Below are positions 1 to 10,452 of a stretch of 64,000 bases of DNA, one piece after another (positions within the stretch are counted from its first letter, which is position 1; each line of letters opens with the position of its first letter). The position numbers and the translations under genes were made by a program. Source of the stretch: Engraulis encrasicolus (lineage: Eukaryota; Chordata; Actinopteri; Clupeiformes; Engraulidae); NCBI RefSeq assembly GCF_034702125.1, contig NC_085876.1, positions 17,936,014-18,000,013 on the forward strand, written 5' to 3'. The notes under the pieces are model-generated. The model was not told where the DNA came from. It saw only the letters and a list, made by a program, of their open reading frames with translations, and did not search any database.

Positions 1-35
1 CGGGATACTGAATTCGGGATACTGAACTGCATGTA

Positions 36-125
36 AATGCGCTCAATGATGAGGACCCAATTCTGGGCCCCCTCTATCTCTGGGCCTGGGACAACATACC
101 CCTTTCACATACCCCCCCCCCCCCT
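36..125 (-). repeat. Dispersed GC-rich repeat, fragment
   Basis: The stretch contains CCCAATTCTGGGCCCCC and a GGGACAACATACCCCTTT block. In the opposite orientation the same blocks occur at 12470-12632 and 18982-19140, so this is a fragment of a dispersed repeat. The family was not identified. Confidence 0.55.
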
Positions 126-186
126 GTTGACGCTCCTGCCTGCAGCCCTGCCTGTTATGTAATGTTTTGAATACCAAATGTGCTTT

Positions 187-189
<3 letters not shown>

Positions 190-222
<33 letters not shown>

Positions 223-282
223 TGTGTGTCTGTCTGTCTGTCTGTCTGTGTGTCTGTGTGTCTGTGTGTCTGTGTGTGTTGC
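190..282. repeat. (TG)n / (TCTG)n microsatellite
   Basis: Runs of TG followed by TCTG units and again TGTGTC units. Open frames across it are low-complexity Thr/His or Cys/Val repeats and are not genes. Confidence 0.95.
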
Positions 283-506
283 AGATGTGCTCTGTGCCAT
301 ACCCTGCAAAAGCAGAACTGATCTCTCATTAAAATAAATTAGAGGCACATCTTCAATTAGTCATGGAGTATTCAAAACGGTTCACCAGAGGAATTCACAT
401 GACGTATTTCATTGCACACTGATGTTTGTGTTTGTAAAGAGTGCACTGAGGGAGAATACATACAAAGTTGTGTTTGAAGAATTTTTGTGACATTTTACAC
501 ATGAAC

Positions 507-699
507 CAGTGGTGTAGTCTACTTTGTGGTGGGTATACTGTATATTTGAGCATTTCTTGAGGTGGGTATAGGCCTACTGTATATATTTGTGCTATTCTAA
601 ATAATGGATCAATCCATTTTAGGTGGGTATACTGAAATCTGTGAAATGTTGAGGTGGGTATACTGCCTGTACCTGCGTTCTATGTTGACTACACCACTG
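507..699. mobile_element. hAT-type MITE with 8-bp target duplication
   Basis: The element starts CAGTGGTGTAGTC and ends GACTACACCACTG, an inverted terminal repeat. It is flanked by ACATGAAC (499-506) and ACATGAGC (700-707), 7 of 8 bases identical, the duplication length typical of hAT transposons. The interior holds several copies of GGTGGGTATACTG. It has no coding capacity. Confidence 0.75.
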
Positions 700-707
700 A
701 CATGAGC

Positions 708-1864
708 ACAGCCAAGGTGTTTTGGTGGCTGGCAGGGCCACCGCTAGACAGAAGCTTGGAGCACCAACCAGTTTGCCCCCAAAATTGGGGCCTCTACAAT
801 TGAGATTGACTAAAAGACTGAAAGGAAAATAAAGGTCCGCAACACTGTGTGATGCTCCCAAAAATGTAATGTGCCATTAAATGTTTGGGAACGTCAAATA
901 CTTAAAGACGTCATGAAAAAAATATAGAATTACATTCAGAAACATATACAGTATTTATTAGTTAGCAGACTATTATTAGCCAATTAGCCATTATTTTTGT
1001 TGTTGTTGTTTTTGTTGTTGTTATTATTTTTATCATTTAATTATGATAGGGGCCTGCTGACCAGTTGTGCTTAGGGCCTCCAAAACATTAGCAGCGGCCC
1101 TGCTGGCTGGCCACTTCCAACTTCAAATACAGAGAAACAGGTTGGCCACAAGGCATCATTAGCCTGCTCTCTGCACTCATGAACACAGGGGTGGACTGGT
1201 AATCTGGCATACAGGGCATTTTCCCGATGGGCCAAGAGTCCCCAGGGGCCTATACTGTTGTGGTTGTGGTTGTTTTCATGGGCATTGGCCCACAAATCAG
1301 AGGAGGGGGAGGCCCATTGGTCCATCATCAATACAGACAGTGGATTCAGCCAGTCAAGATATAGTATGAAAGTGGCCTGTGCGTGTTCGGGGCCTATCTA
1401 TGCCAAAATTCCCCTGGCCACTTTTCGGTCCCAGTTTAGCCCTGTGAACAGACTGTTATTCATTCGACACAGATGTTCCCACTTCCCAATACAAGACCCT
1501 ATTGTCCTCTCTATTCTAGAGCGAGTTTAAACAGGATTAAACATTTATACGTGGGTTAATTATCGGTTGTTATTTCCTCTTAACCAACAAATTGTGGTAG
1601 GAAGAAGGATACACAAATTAATTAGCCACACAGTACCCCTATAGATAGACCTGTTTGCAGAGCAGCCTATTCACAATCACCCTTAGTGCTAGCACGGGCT
1701 AGCAGGCACTGACTCTCACCTGCTAGCTTTAGGATCATCCATAAGCACCTCTAGAGAAGCTTGCGACGATGGTGACTCTTCTCTCATGACTTGTACTACT
1801 ACTCCCCCTCTCTCTCTCCCTGTCCTGTACTGTGGAAACCTGTGTATCACCAGGAGAGTTAAAG
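708..1864. other. No gene seen; dispersed-repeat fragments
   Basis: No convincing coding sequence. Positions 1190-1410 resemble 21826-21894 plus 22090-22155 (shared blocks around TGGTAATCTG, TTTCCCG and GTATGAAAGT), indicating a dispersed fish repeat. A T-rich run occurs near 990-1035. Confidence 0.5.
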
Positions 1865-2143
1865 CAGTGGTTCTTAACCTTTTTTTTCTTAAATCACCCC
1901 CTTGCCTATGCCCAAGACAAGCCCCTAACCCAAACCAAACGTCTACATGTGTATATGCTGATTGATTACAATGACTCTTGTTATAACTTGTATACTTTAA
2001 TGACTTTACATGGGGTCCAAAACATGTTTTAATTTGGTTTTGATCATAATATTCGGAAGCAGAATTTTGGTCACAACCTTAACACAAACAAAATTCTGCG
2101 CACCCCCTGAAATCTCTGGTGCACCCCAGGTTAAGAACCACTG
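1865..2143. mobile_element. hAT-type MITE (CAGTGGTTCTTAACC termini)
   Basis: Begins CAGTGGTTCTTAACC and ends GGTTAAGAACCACTG, perfect 15-bp inverted termini of the kind seen in hAT/Charlie-like non-autonomous elements. Flanks AGTTAAAG and GTATAAAG match at only 5 of 8 positions, so the target duplication is decayed or uncertain. Confidence 0.75.
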
Positions 2144-2456
2144 GTATAAAGTAAAAGATTAAAGAGGCCTACTCATACAGATGTAATTTCTACAGCAGTG
2201 GCATGAGATTATATGGTTTCAACTTTGTAATATCATAGGCCTACTACATGTGTTGCAATCACATTCGAAGTAGCCTACCTCTACTTCTACGTACAGTAGG
2301 CTACTTTATAGGCTACAAGTGCACAAGGTAGCATGGGTATTCCCAGGCGGCTACGACTGTGGCCTGGCTGCATTAATCCTTCCTGATCTGTGCTCTGCCT
2401 TGGTCAGCTGCTTTGGATAAAAGCATCAGCCAGTAGGCCTACTGATACTGCCAATA
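2144..2456. other. No feature seen
   Basis: AT-rich sequence with several GGCCTACT-type words that are common throughout this window. No gene or structured repeat was recognised. Confidence 0.5.
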
Positions 2457-3040
2457 TTAGGGTCAAAGACGTCCAACATGACACTGTCCTTCAGTGCTAA
2501 CAGATGCTTTTGCTTACTGTAACTGTGAAAAACGTGAAATTTCAAAACAATTTTTTGAAAAGTGAATGCATGAAAGCCAAGCCAATTTTTTTTTTTTTTT
2601 TAAAGGGACACTGTGCAGGAAATGGTCAAAAAAGGTACTGCAACCATGCTGCTCATTGAAACTGGGCTGCCTATTGCCAAATTTGATCTTTATATGAAAG
2701 TTTACTCAGTAATAAACAAATATTTCCTAGTATGGTCCAAGTAGAGTCATTTTTGCAGCTAAAAATGGCTATTTTTGGAAATTCAAAATGGTGGACCATG
2801 GAGAAGATCCCCCTTTTCATGTATGAAAAGTGCAATTTTTCCAGTCATAATGAATACTTAGAATTTGGTGGTGGTGGTAAGTACTCATGAAAAAGATAAC
2901 AGTAGTGAAAGGGCAGCATGAATTCTGGAAATAAACAACTAAATCTCACACAGTGTCCATTTAAAGTCTCTTTTTTTGCATTTACTGTAAGCAAAAGTAT
3001 CCGTTGCACTGAAGGACATGTTGGACGTCTTTGACCCCTT
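2457..3040. mobile_element. Foldback element split by a TTAA MITE
   Basis: The left arm (2457-2525: GGGTCAAAGACGTCCAACAT, CCTTCAGTGC, TTTTGCTTACTGTAA) is repeated inverted at 2985-3040 (TTACTGTAAGCAAAAG, GCACTGAAGGACATGTTGG, CGTCTTTGACCCC). The MITE at 2604-2960 lies between the arms. Confidence 0.6.
2604..2960 (-). mobile_element. TTAA-flanked MITE, copy A
   Basis: Termini AGGGACACTGTG and CACAGTGTCCAT lie between TTAA at 2600-2603 and 2961-2964. The interior is the inverse of copies at 28449-28799 and 63143-63499. TTAA duplication is characteristic of piggyBac and Kolobok superfamilies; which one applies cannot be decided from non-coding copies. Confidence 0.75.
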
Positions 3041-3074
3041 ACTGTTACTACCCCCAACACTGGGCCTACTAATA

Positions 3075-3116
3075 GGCCTACTACTACTACTGCTACTACT
3101 ACTACTAATTTTGTTG

Positions 3117-3176
<60 letters not shown>

Positions 3177-3227
3177 GGCCTATTATTATTATTATTATTA
3201 TTATGTATATCATTATCATTGTTATGC

Positions 3228-3296
<69 letters not shown>

Positions 3297-3302
3297 AAGA
3301 AG
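3075..3302. repeat. Compound trinucleotide microsatellite
   Basis: (CTA)n, a long (TTA)n tract, (AAT)n and (AAG)n in succession. Poly-Leu, poly-Ile, poly-Asn and poly-Lys frames across it are artefacts. Confidence 0.95.
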
Positions 3303-3574
3303 GAAATATTTCACTTTTTCACACCTCCTGAACTACTTTCTTACATAGTTGTTTACGCTGTGTAAATACTGATAGGCTGTGTAAGTGAAATCAGAATCAT
3401 GGCACTCTTGGTTGTAGGTTGTCCTCAGAGTGCAGACTGCATAGCCTATAAACACATGGACATGTTGTACCTTGAATGATTGAGCAGGCCTCCTCGCCTG
3501 CTGTGTGCCTACTGCAGCAGTCTCCAGATAGAAAAATGAGCCCGGGGAAAGAAGTTTGTAGCAGTTATTAATGT

Positions 3575-3580
3575 TTTATT
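3575..3580 (-). terminator. Candidate poly(A) signal of tnfrsf6b-like gene
   Basis: TTTATT on the plus strand reads AATAAA on the minus strand, about 200 bases downstream of the stop codon at 3780-3782. No cDNA evidence is available, so its use is inferred. Confidence 0.4.
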
Positions 3581-3779
3581 TATCCAACTTCAGCAGAAAA
3601 ATACATTCAAAGTCGAACTACATTCAACTGCCTCTCTTGAATGTTATATTGTGTAATTTATGCATGTGTGTCTGGCAGGTAGTGCATTGAGGATTCCATT
3701 GTTACAACATAAAAAAGAAGGTATTACAAACTATCAAAAATTAAATAGAATAAATAAATAAAACGAAATAAACATAACA

Positions 3780-4093
3780 TTACATCTGTTCATTGCAGCG
3801 GCTTTGTTTTTTTGCGGTGATTTTATCAATTTTGCGCTTGAGCTTCTCCGCAGGGTGGTAAAGCTGCACGCTCTCCAGCTTCTCTGGTAGTTTCTGGAGC
3901 TCGTGCACGGGGGCTTTGGCAACCCATGCGTTGATATCGGAGAGAAGTTCTTTCATATTGGGTTGACTCCTTCGACGAAGTCTCCTGGTGGCAGGTGTAC
4001 CCATCTTCCCCACAAGTCGTTGTAGTTTGGCTTTATTCATGTTGAAATGGGCGAAGAAGCTCGGAAGGAAACGGCGGAGAATCTCCGAGCAAC
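3780..4093 (-). CDS. tnfrsf6b: tnfrsf6b-like exon 4 (C-terminal tail and stop)
   Basis: Acceptor TGTTTAG precedes 4093. The exon encodes 104 residues, predicted helical and basic, ending NEQM and a stop at 3780-3782. There is no membrane anchor, consistent with a secreted decoy. Confidence 0.85.
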
Positions 4094-5515
4094 CTAAACA
4101 CAAACGCGTGGCGTGGGCACGCGCACGCAAACACATGCAAGAATAATTGTCGTTATGAAGAGACATATGGCAACAGGTGAAATAACTGTCTAAGTCTAAG
4201 TGTAGCCCAACTTGTGTCAGCTGGTCAAAATCAATTTACCATTGAGCAACATAAGAACTCGTTTTAGTAAATAGTGGATCATATAATACTGTACCTTCAA
4301 CTACGTTTTCACATGAAGCGCAGAAGGCATTATGCCAGCTCGCCCCCTTGAGAACCGTTATCTTGGTCAACGCTTCACAGGCAGTGTGCTTTTGGCAAGT
4401 GGCTGGGTGGCCGGCTGCGTAAAACCCTGCTGGGCACAATTCGCATTCAGTGTCCTTTTCGTGTGTACCTGAGAAGGTAAAATAGGAAAAGATGACATTT
4501 ACATCCCACGATTCTAATGGGCAAAAAACTCCACTTTAGATTCAACCTATGTTGCAGTTTTTGTCCAAATTACTGTGTGAGCTTTCCATTATTCTGTTGC
4601 ACTTTCGTGCCATACACCTGCAGTTACGCTGCAGTTTGAAATGTAGGGGGAAAATAAAAAAGAGGAAGCCTATTGCGCACGCATGCACTAGTTACTGGAT
4701 TGGAGGTAATGGTAGTAGCCGGCGCTTTCATCACAGCAAGTGAACTTGACTAAAACTATTGTCAAATAATCAGCATGCTGTGTCAGAGTCCCTCCATCAC
4801 GGAAAGTGTGAAGCGTAACTTAAGCACAAGCTGTCAAAACGTCCTCTAGTCTTACCTGCAGTCTTCACCCCATATCCAGATGGACAAACGGTGTGGCGTT
4901 TACAGTAGAAAGTACTCCAGAAATATCCCTTTTTGCAAACGCATTTTGTGTTTTGCCGGGGTGAACACGGCCTTGAGATGTCTTGATTTTCGTAGCAGCC
5001 GTCACAAATCAGACATTCGGAGACGTAGTTCCAGCACTCAGTGTAGAGCCCCTTCTCGCACAGCGCGCACTTCGATGGCTGCGTCGCCGTACAGTGCTCG
5101 CGGAGATAGTAACCCGGTCTGCACTTGTCACACGTAAGAATCTGTCCGGTTGCTCGGTCTGTGTGCTGATATGTTGTGGAGTTCTGTCCTCTCGCCTGTG
5201 GAGAGACGTAGGCCACCAGCAACAGAAGAAACAACTAGATCACGGAGAGAAGGACATTACAAAAAGGTAAATACGTGTGCCAGAATAGCTGCTTTACGCA
5301 TGGAGAAAATGGGTTAGTTAATTCAACACTATGCTGACAATATATGGTCCCAATCGACTTGATGTTGATGCAAGTCTTTGAGTGTTGAATAAACAGTTAG
5401 GTGTTGATTTAACACTCAAGCAGTTGCATTTCACACCAACAATGGAATGGGATCATATATGCGCAGAGTATGTTGGAGTAACACTATCTCGTGCACTTAC
5501 CATGGTGTCTGACAT
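3780..5515 (-). CDS. tnfrsf6b: Secreted decoy TNF receptor, TNFRSF6B (DcR3)-like, complete 4-exon gene
   Basis: Four exons join in phase (15+379+174+314 bases) into 293 codons plus stop, close to the roughly 300 residues of mammalian DcR3. A hydrophobic leader (LFLLLLVAY) is followed by cysteine-rich TNFR repeats in exons 2 and 3 (for example TCDKCRPGYYL, CALCEKGLYTEC, CELCPAGFYAAG). No transmembrane segment or death domain is present. The C-terminal exon has the helical, Lys/Arg-rich tail of DcR3 (KLQRLVGKM, KLKRKIDKITAKK). DcR3 is a soluble decoy that binds FasL, LIGHT and TL1A, so a secreted ligand trap is inferred. Osteoprotegerin was considered, but it is about 400 residues with death-domain homologous regions that are absent here. 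The first exon is the least certain part. Confidence 0.8.
4295..4468 (-). CDS. tnfrsf6b: tnfrsf6b-like exon 3 (cysteine-rich domains)
   Basis: Acceptor TTCTCAG and donor GTACAG, entering and leaving in phase 1. Encodes GTHEKDTECELCPAGFY and the following CQKHTAC and FCASCENVVE cysteine pattern typical of TNFR repeats. Confidence 0.85.
4856..5234 (-). CDS. tnfrsf6b: tnfrsf6b-like exon 2 (signal peptide and first cysteine-rich domains)
   Basis: Acceptor GATCTAG precedes 5234 and donor GTAAGA follows 4856 (phase 1). It encodes the hydrophobic leader, an N-glycosylation site (NST) and a dense series of TNFR-type cysteines. Confidence 0.85.
5501..5515 (-). CDS. tnfrsf6b: tnfrsf6b-like exon 1 coding part
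   Basis: ATG at 5513-5515 opens MSDTM, and a second in-frame ATG (5501-5503) sits directly before the donor GTAAGT. Either ATG joins in phase 0 to exon 2, which has an in-frame TAG just upstream of its acceptor and therefore needs a spliced start. Confidence 0.65.
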
Positions 5516-5540
5516 GTTGGAGCACTATCTGCACTAGGGG

Positions 5541-5547
5541 CTATATA
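5541..5547 (-). promoter_or_regulatory. TATA-like box
   Basis: TATATAG on the minus strand, 26-38 bases upstream of the two candidate start codons of the tnfrsf6b-like gene. A start site about 30 bases downstream would leave an extremely short leader, so its use is uncertain. Confidence 0.4.
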
Positions 5548-5559
5548 CACCTGTGTGTA

Positions 5560-5567
5560 TGACGTCA
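5560..5567. promoter_or_regulatory. Perfect CRE (TGACGTCA)
   Basis: The 8-base palindrome TGACGTCA, the full cAMP-response element bound by CREB/ATF factors, lies about 13 bases upstream of the TATA-like box of the tnfrsf6b-like gene. The site is seen; its function is inferred. Confidence 0.5.
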
Positions 5568-5955
5568 AAACACTAAGTTGTGCCTTTCCTCTTTTTTTGG
5601 TCTGAATATGGATTACGCGTTATAGTAGTCATTACTCTTTCCGGTGACGCACAGAGATACGCCTGAGATGCTGATGCTGTCTGCTTGTCACCACACCCAT
5701 TGTTGTTTCAAAGGAAGAAAGAAAGAAAGAAAGAAAAAATATGCTCAATAATGAAAAGATGTAGGCCTACAGTATTTATAGGCTTTGCGCTGAGAGGAGA
5801 CAAGTAGGCCTAGGTGAAATTGTTCACGTTTTATAGTTGAAAACCCCTTTTCACACTCTGAAGCATACAAACATTCCACAGGCCCTACCATTGTTTTCTA
5901 TATCCAAATGTCGCACAAAATTGACATTGATTGTTGAAAATATTTTCTTATTGTA

Positions 5956-5956
5956 T

Positions 5957-5995
<39 letters not shown>

Positions 5996-6003
5996 GTATG
6001 TAT

Positions 6004-6034
<31 letters not shown>
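5956..6034. repeat. (AT)n microsatellite
   Basis: Interrupted AT/GTAT repeats. Confidence 0.95.
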
Positions 6035-7167
6035 TCTACACAATAATTCTATTCTATTGTATTCTGTTGTGACAGGCTGCTATCCTCATTAGCTGGTTTC
6101 TAGTTGGAGTAATATTATAGAGGCACTAGTGGAGGCAGTCTATAGAGCTATTCCATGTGTTTGGAATACAATTAGAAGAATAATGTGATGCATTGTGGCT
6201 GGCCTGGCTGACTAATACCGACATTCAGAATGAATCTTAATTGATTACAATCTTAATTGATTACAAAGCTAAATTTGTGTAGATTTGGCTTTCTTCATAA
6301 TCCACTGTGAAACTAAAGGTTTTTGGAACCAAAGCACAGTAGGGACAATCATTTTGGCACAATGGCCACATTGGCTTTATAATATTGACCAAAGTGCCAG
6401 ATGTCACAGGCAACTTGTCTCAGTTGTCAGTAATGAGAAACATCGTAGCCTACGCTGACATTCCTGCACATTAGGAAACAGTTTGATCTCACAGATTTCC
6501 GTGAAATGAATGCAAGTGTAGAATAAAGAGATACAGATGACTTTATCTGGTTAATCTCACATCTGCAAGACCACTGTCCACCACTGCCCTCTAGCCGTTG
6601 TAAGCATGTTGGGATAGAGTATCCCTTTGGATTGTTCTGTGGGCCAGATGAAATGGCTCAGCAGGTCGCCTGTGGCCCCCGGGCTGGGCCTGAGCTCGCC
6701 CATCTCTGGTGTACAGTCAGGACTATTGGGCTAAATTTGCCCCCCCTCCCCCCCCAGGATAATTTCAAATGTGTGTAACATTTGCCCCACTTACGCCTGC
6801 AGTATTAATATAGGCCTATAGAAAATATTACTTGAAGGAAACATTTTGAGTATCAGAAGAATTAGGACTGGGGGGGGGGGGGTGTCCAGGTTAGTGTAAC
6901 AGCACATAATAGCACATAGAAGTATCTATAGCATAAATATACCGTGTAGGATAGGAATGTGTTATTTGCCTAGCTCTAATATGAAGTGTCTGTGTACTTT
7001 AGGGACCCTTTCAGTAATTTTTTCCATAAATATTGATTTCGGACCATCCCATTTCTATTTTTGCCCGCTGTAGCCTATCGGTAATCTGAAAGTTAAATTT
7101 CAATGAGTTAAATAATAGATTTCCAAAAAAAAAATTACATTTTTTTTTTTTTAATTAAGATTTTAGC
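6035..7167. other. No gene seen
   Basis: AT-rich sequence with poly-C near 6740, poly-G near 6870 and A/T runs near 7125-7155. No coding exon, SINE or paired termini recognised. Confidence 0.5.
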
Positions 7168-7637
7168 TTATGGTTGCCATATGGCAACTTCATGCAGTCG
7201 TGGAATCTTGTGTAAAATCAGGTTTTTCCTCAAAAAGAGAATTTTCCTTGATAAAACTCCAATATATTACTTTCCAAATGTTAAAACTCACTAAATTACA
7301 TAAATTAAAATATATATTTTTAGTATTTAGTGAAATTATTTTTGGTAAGATAGCAAAATATGGTCAACAATTCGGCCCATAGACATGTACACACATTTAC
7401 AAACAAGCTTCCGAAAAGGTTGTTTACACCTATTTGCAAACATGTACAATGCATTTTTACATGTCTAAAATTACAAATATAAGTACAAATTATTCATTTG
7501 GCACAAGAATTATAAGAAATATCTGTAAAAATAGCCTCATACTACTCTAATTCTAAGTCATTCCAATGGGGTTGATTGGGGTGAATGGCCAAAATGTTGT
7601 TCCATAACTGCATGAAGTTGCCATATGGCAACCATAA
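7168..7637. mobile_element. MITE with palindromic termini
   Basis: A 31-bp inverted repeat at 7168-7198 and 7607-7637. Each arm itself contains the 16-base palindrome GTTGCCATATGGCAAC. The interior is AT-rich and non-coding. A third copy of the palindrome with flanking CTATGCAG is at 7962-7993. Confidence 0.7.
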
Positions 7638-7993
7638 CATTTTACCATTTTACAAAAAAACCTTTGCATCTAAAGTTGTTTTAATGATGAAAAATAACAG
7701 TTTACATATTACAGATAGTGTTTTTATTTTTTTTATAACAATATTTTGGGCTGAAATGTTTAATACCTTGGTTTATGGAGGCCTTGAGCGATGACCTCCA
7801 CACACCAAAGTAGGTGATGAAAAAGGGCTTCCTGTGTTTATTTCTTAATCATGTGACCTGAAAAGTTTTTTTGGTTTCAAAGTAAAAGGCTGTCTTATCA
7901 CAAATAAGTCTAAATGAATAGGTTATAGTGTACCATCTACTAGAAAAACTGGAAAAAGTTAACGGTTGCCATATGGCAACCCTATGCAGTAGA

Positions 7994-8484
7994 GGGTTAG
8001 TGCAGATGGGGTCGCCGTATTTGCTGAAAATACTCAAGTACATCATAACAATATTCCCATGACATTACAGAGAGCCGTACGTAACCCTTAATTGGCAACA
8101 CCGGTTGTGTTGTGCAATTTAATGTAGTTGAATACTTCACTGGATCATATTATATTGGATTAAGGCCTAGATTAGATTCGAGTAAATTTGATTCTCTTTA
8201 TAGGCATAATCAAACAACAGTTCATTTTCAACAGCAGGACAGCAGCATAAGACGTTATTGACTCACATATCACAGACAGTGTGAGTGTGACAGACATCTT
8301 TTTGCATATAGGCTACCTGTACATAGGCTACTATACACGACCTCCACATTTCCCAGCTTCAATATACTGAGCATGGAGTGATTTGTGCCAGAGGGGAAGT
8401 TGTGCCATCCCCAAATTATTGGGAATTGTTAAAAAAAAAACAATACACATGCAACCAAAAAGAGAGAAGGAAATGCTTCACTGG
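7994..8484. other. No gene seen
   Basis: Non-coding, AT-rich, with an A10 run near 8431. Nothing else recognised. Confidence 0.5.
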
Positions 8485-8874
8485 GTCACAAATAGTGATA
8501 GTATTTTCGGCTCTTCTTTGAGATGCGGTTCTATTGGCTCTTCTTACTACGGAGAGCCGGCTCTTTTGGCTCCCAAACGGCTCCCTACATATGTTTACAT
8601 TATTAATAAATGAATAGTTTTAATTTTATTTTACAACAATTTGTTTCATTATTGACATTGTGAAGCACTTCGGGCAGTGCATGCTGTGTAAAAATATTAT
8701 TAAAAATATTAATTATAATCAGTCGTTAAATAATGACCCAACATACCCAAATGCAAAGTATATTAAAAAAGTATTAATATCTACTATGTATTTCTTATCG
8801 CTGTGAGTGTGTCTGTAACACACTCCTGCGCTGTAGGCCTAACCACTGGCACTTTTAGAGGATATGTCACAGGT

Positions 8875-10101
8875 GGGAGGTGCGCGTTGCCAAGCGGCAC
8901 CTCCACTTACTATCAACTATACCCCGAGGAGCATTGCACAACCAAACACACCAAGACACCAGAGCAGTTGAGGTTTAACATTTATTCCTCTGAATTGTGG
9001 ACACAAAGTTCTGTAGGCCTAATGAGAGTGAGGGTGCGTGTGTGTGCGAACCAGTCCTTGAACGAATGAGAGAGTCCAGGGGGAGGGGGGGGGTGTTGTC
9101 CTTCCAAGGGGGCGTCCACCAACCAGTCCGCGCTCGCCACATCAAATCCGGCATCCATCCGCATCGGGGCTGAAGGAAACAGGGACACCGTCACCAGCCA
9201 CAGTTCGGCACAATGAATGCCACAGTGCTACACCAACGCTATTGTTTACGTAAAACAGGATGGCTCCCAGCAACACGTGAATTACAAACGCACACGACAC
9301 ACTTGTGTGAATGCACTGCAAACTTCTTACACAGCCACCAAATAAGGGTAGCCAACTTACTACATCGCTATAGTTAAAATTGGTGTTACTGTGGCAGATT
9401 ATAATTATTCAGCATGGCCCGGTGGAGTGGGCAGGAGGAGGACGACAACAGGTGAGAGACCAAAGGGGAGAGAGAGAAAGAGCAACAGTGAGAGGAGAGA
9501 GACAACGAGCGCCAACAGTGCTCTTGCGAGAGGCTTCAAATGGAAGGTCCCGAGGACCAAGCTACGGAATGCCATCACTTAACTCAAGGGAGGGGTGATT
9601 GTCCACACCCCTACAATTTCCAACGTGGCGTCTCAACTGTGCTCCGGCCGCGGACTCTCATCACGCTGAATGCCATCCGCACCCTCCGTGGATACACAGG
9701 TCACCGGCGTCCGATCCCTAGGATCTTCGTGTGCTCCGTCTAGGATCAGCCTCGTCCGGCTACCAGTTAAGACGTTCACTCGCGCACCTGTTCTCCGGCT
9801 CAGGTCACCCGCCATCTCGACAGCGCTCTCTCTCTCTTCCTCTCGCCTCCCCCGCTGCGTCGCCGCTCCTCCGCTCTGCCCGTGTGTTCCAAACCTGCAA
9901 ATAAAACCCCTCAACCTCCCCAAATGCACCAATCACATTCCTAATTGTCCCGTCTCACACCTGCACCCATTTTGAGTTCATTAGTCCAAGTTCACCCTCC
10001 AGTCTCTGTTTATGTCCGTCGTTTCCACAACTTCCCTCGCGAAACAATTAAAACAAATTTTGGTTCCCACCTCCACCAGTGGCCCTTGTCACCCCATGAC
10101 A
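8875..10101 (-). repeat. LTR (3' LTR in the minus orientation)
   Basis: 1227 bp, starts TGTCAC and ends ATGACA on the plus strand, nearly identical to 10453-11681 with a few substitutions and small indels. Open frames inside are present in both copies but show no recognisable protein. Confidence 0.85.
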
Positions 10102-10432
10102 TCCTACCCACTGAAATGTTCTAGTCCCTAGAACCAGCTTGAGCCATCGCCGTCCGGGGGCCGGGGGGGTTTGTTGTCACACACAGGGCCATTGCAACTG
10201 TGGAGAATTAGCAGAGTCCATGAAAAACAAAAACAATGAAATCAATCTTTAGCAAGGATTCGCTTTTTTTTTTCTTTCTCCTTTTTACGTTTTTTTTTTC
10301 TTTTCCGATTTAAAATGTGTCCATTACAAGATCAGTGTTCTCAGTCCCCCCCATCTAAAACAAGTAGAACCTGGCCTACACCGCTGTCTCTGGGTCTGGT
10401 GTGTCCGGGTGCACAATGACTCAACTCGGGGT

Positions 10433-10450
10433 ATCCTGCCGACTACGCCA
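10433..10450 (-). other. Primer-binding site, tRNA-Ser type
   Basis: The plus strand reads ATCCTGCCGACTACGCCA, the 3' terminus of a tRNA-Ser of the GTAGTCG acceptor-stem class with its CCA. It lies two bases from the LTR edge at 10453. Confidence 0.75.
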
Positions 10451-10452
10451 CT

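Noticed and set aside
190..282. CRISPR array
   Set aside because: All tandem repeats in the window lack unique spacers of even size, and the sequence is vertebrate.
2845..3365. Poly-Leu, poly-Ile and poly-Asn open frames
   Set aside because: Translation of trinucleotide microsatellites.
3780..5515. Osteoprotegerin as identity of the TNF receptor gene
   Set aside because: Too short, without death-domain homologous regions, and the C-terminal tail resembles DcR3.
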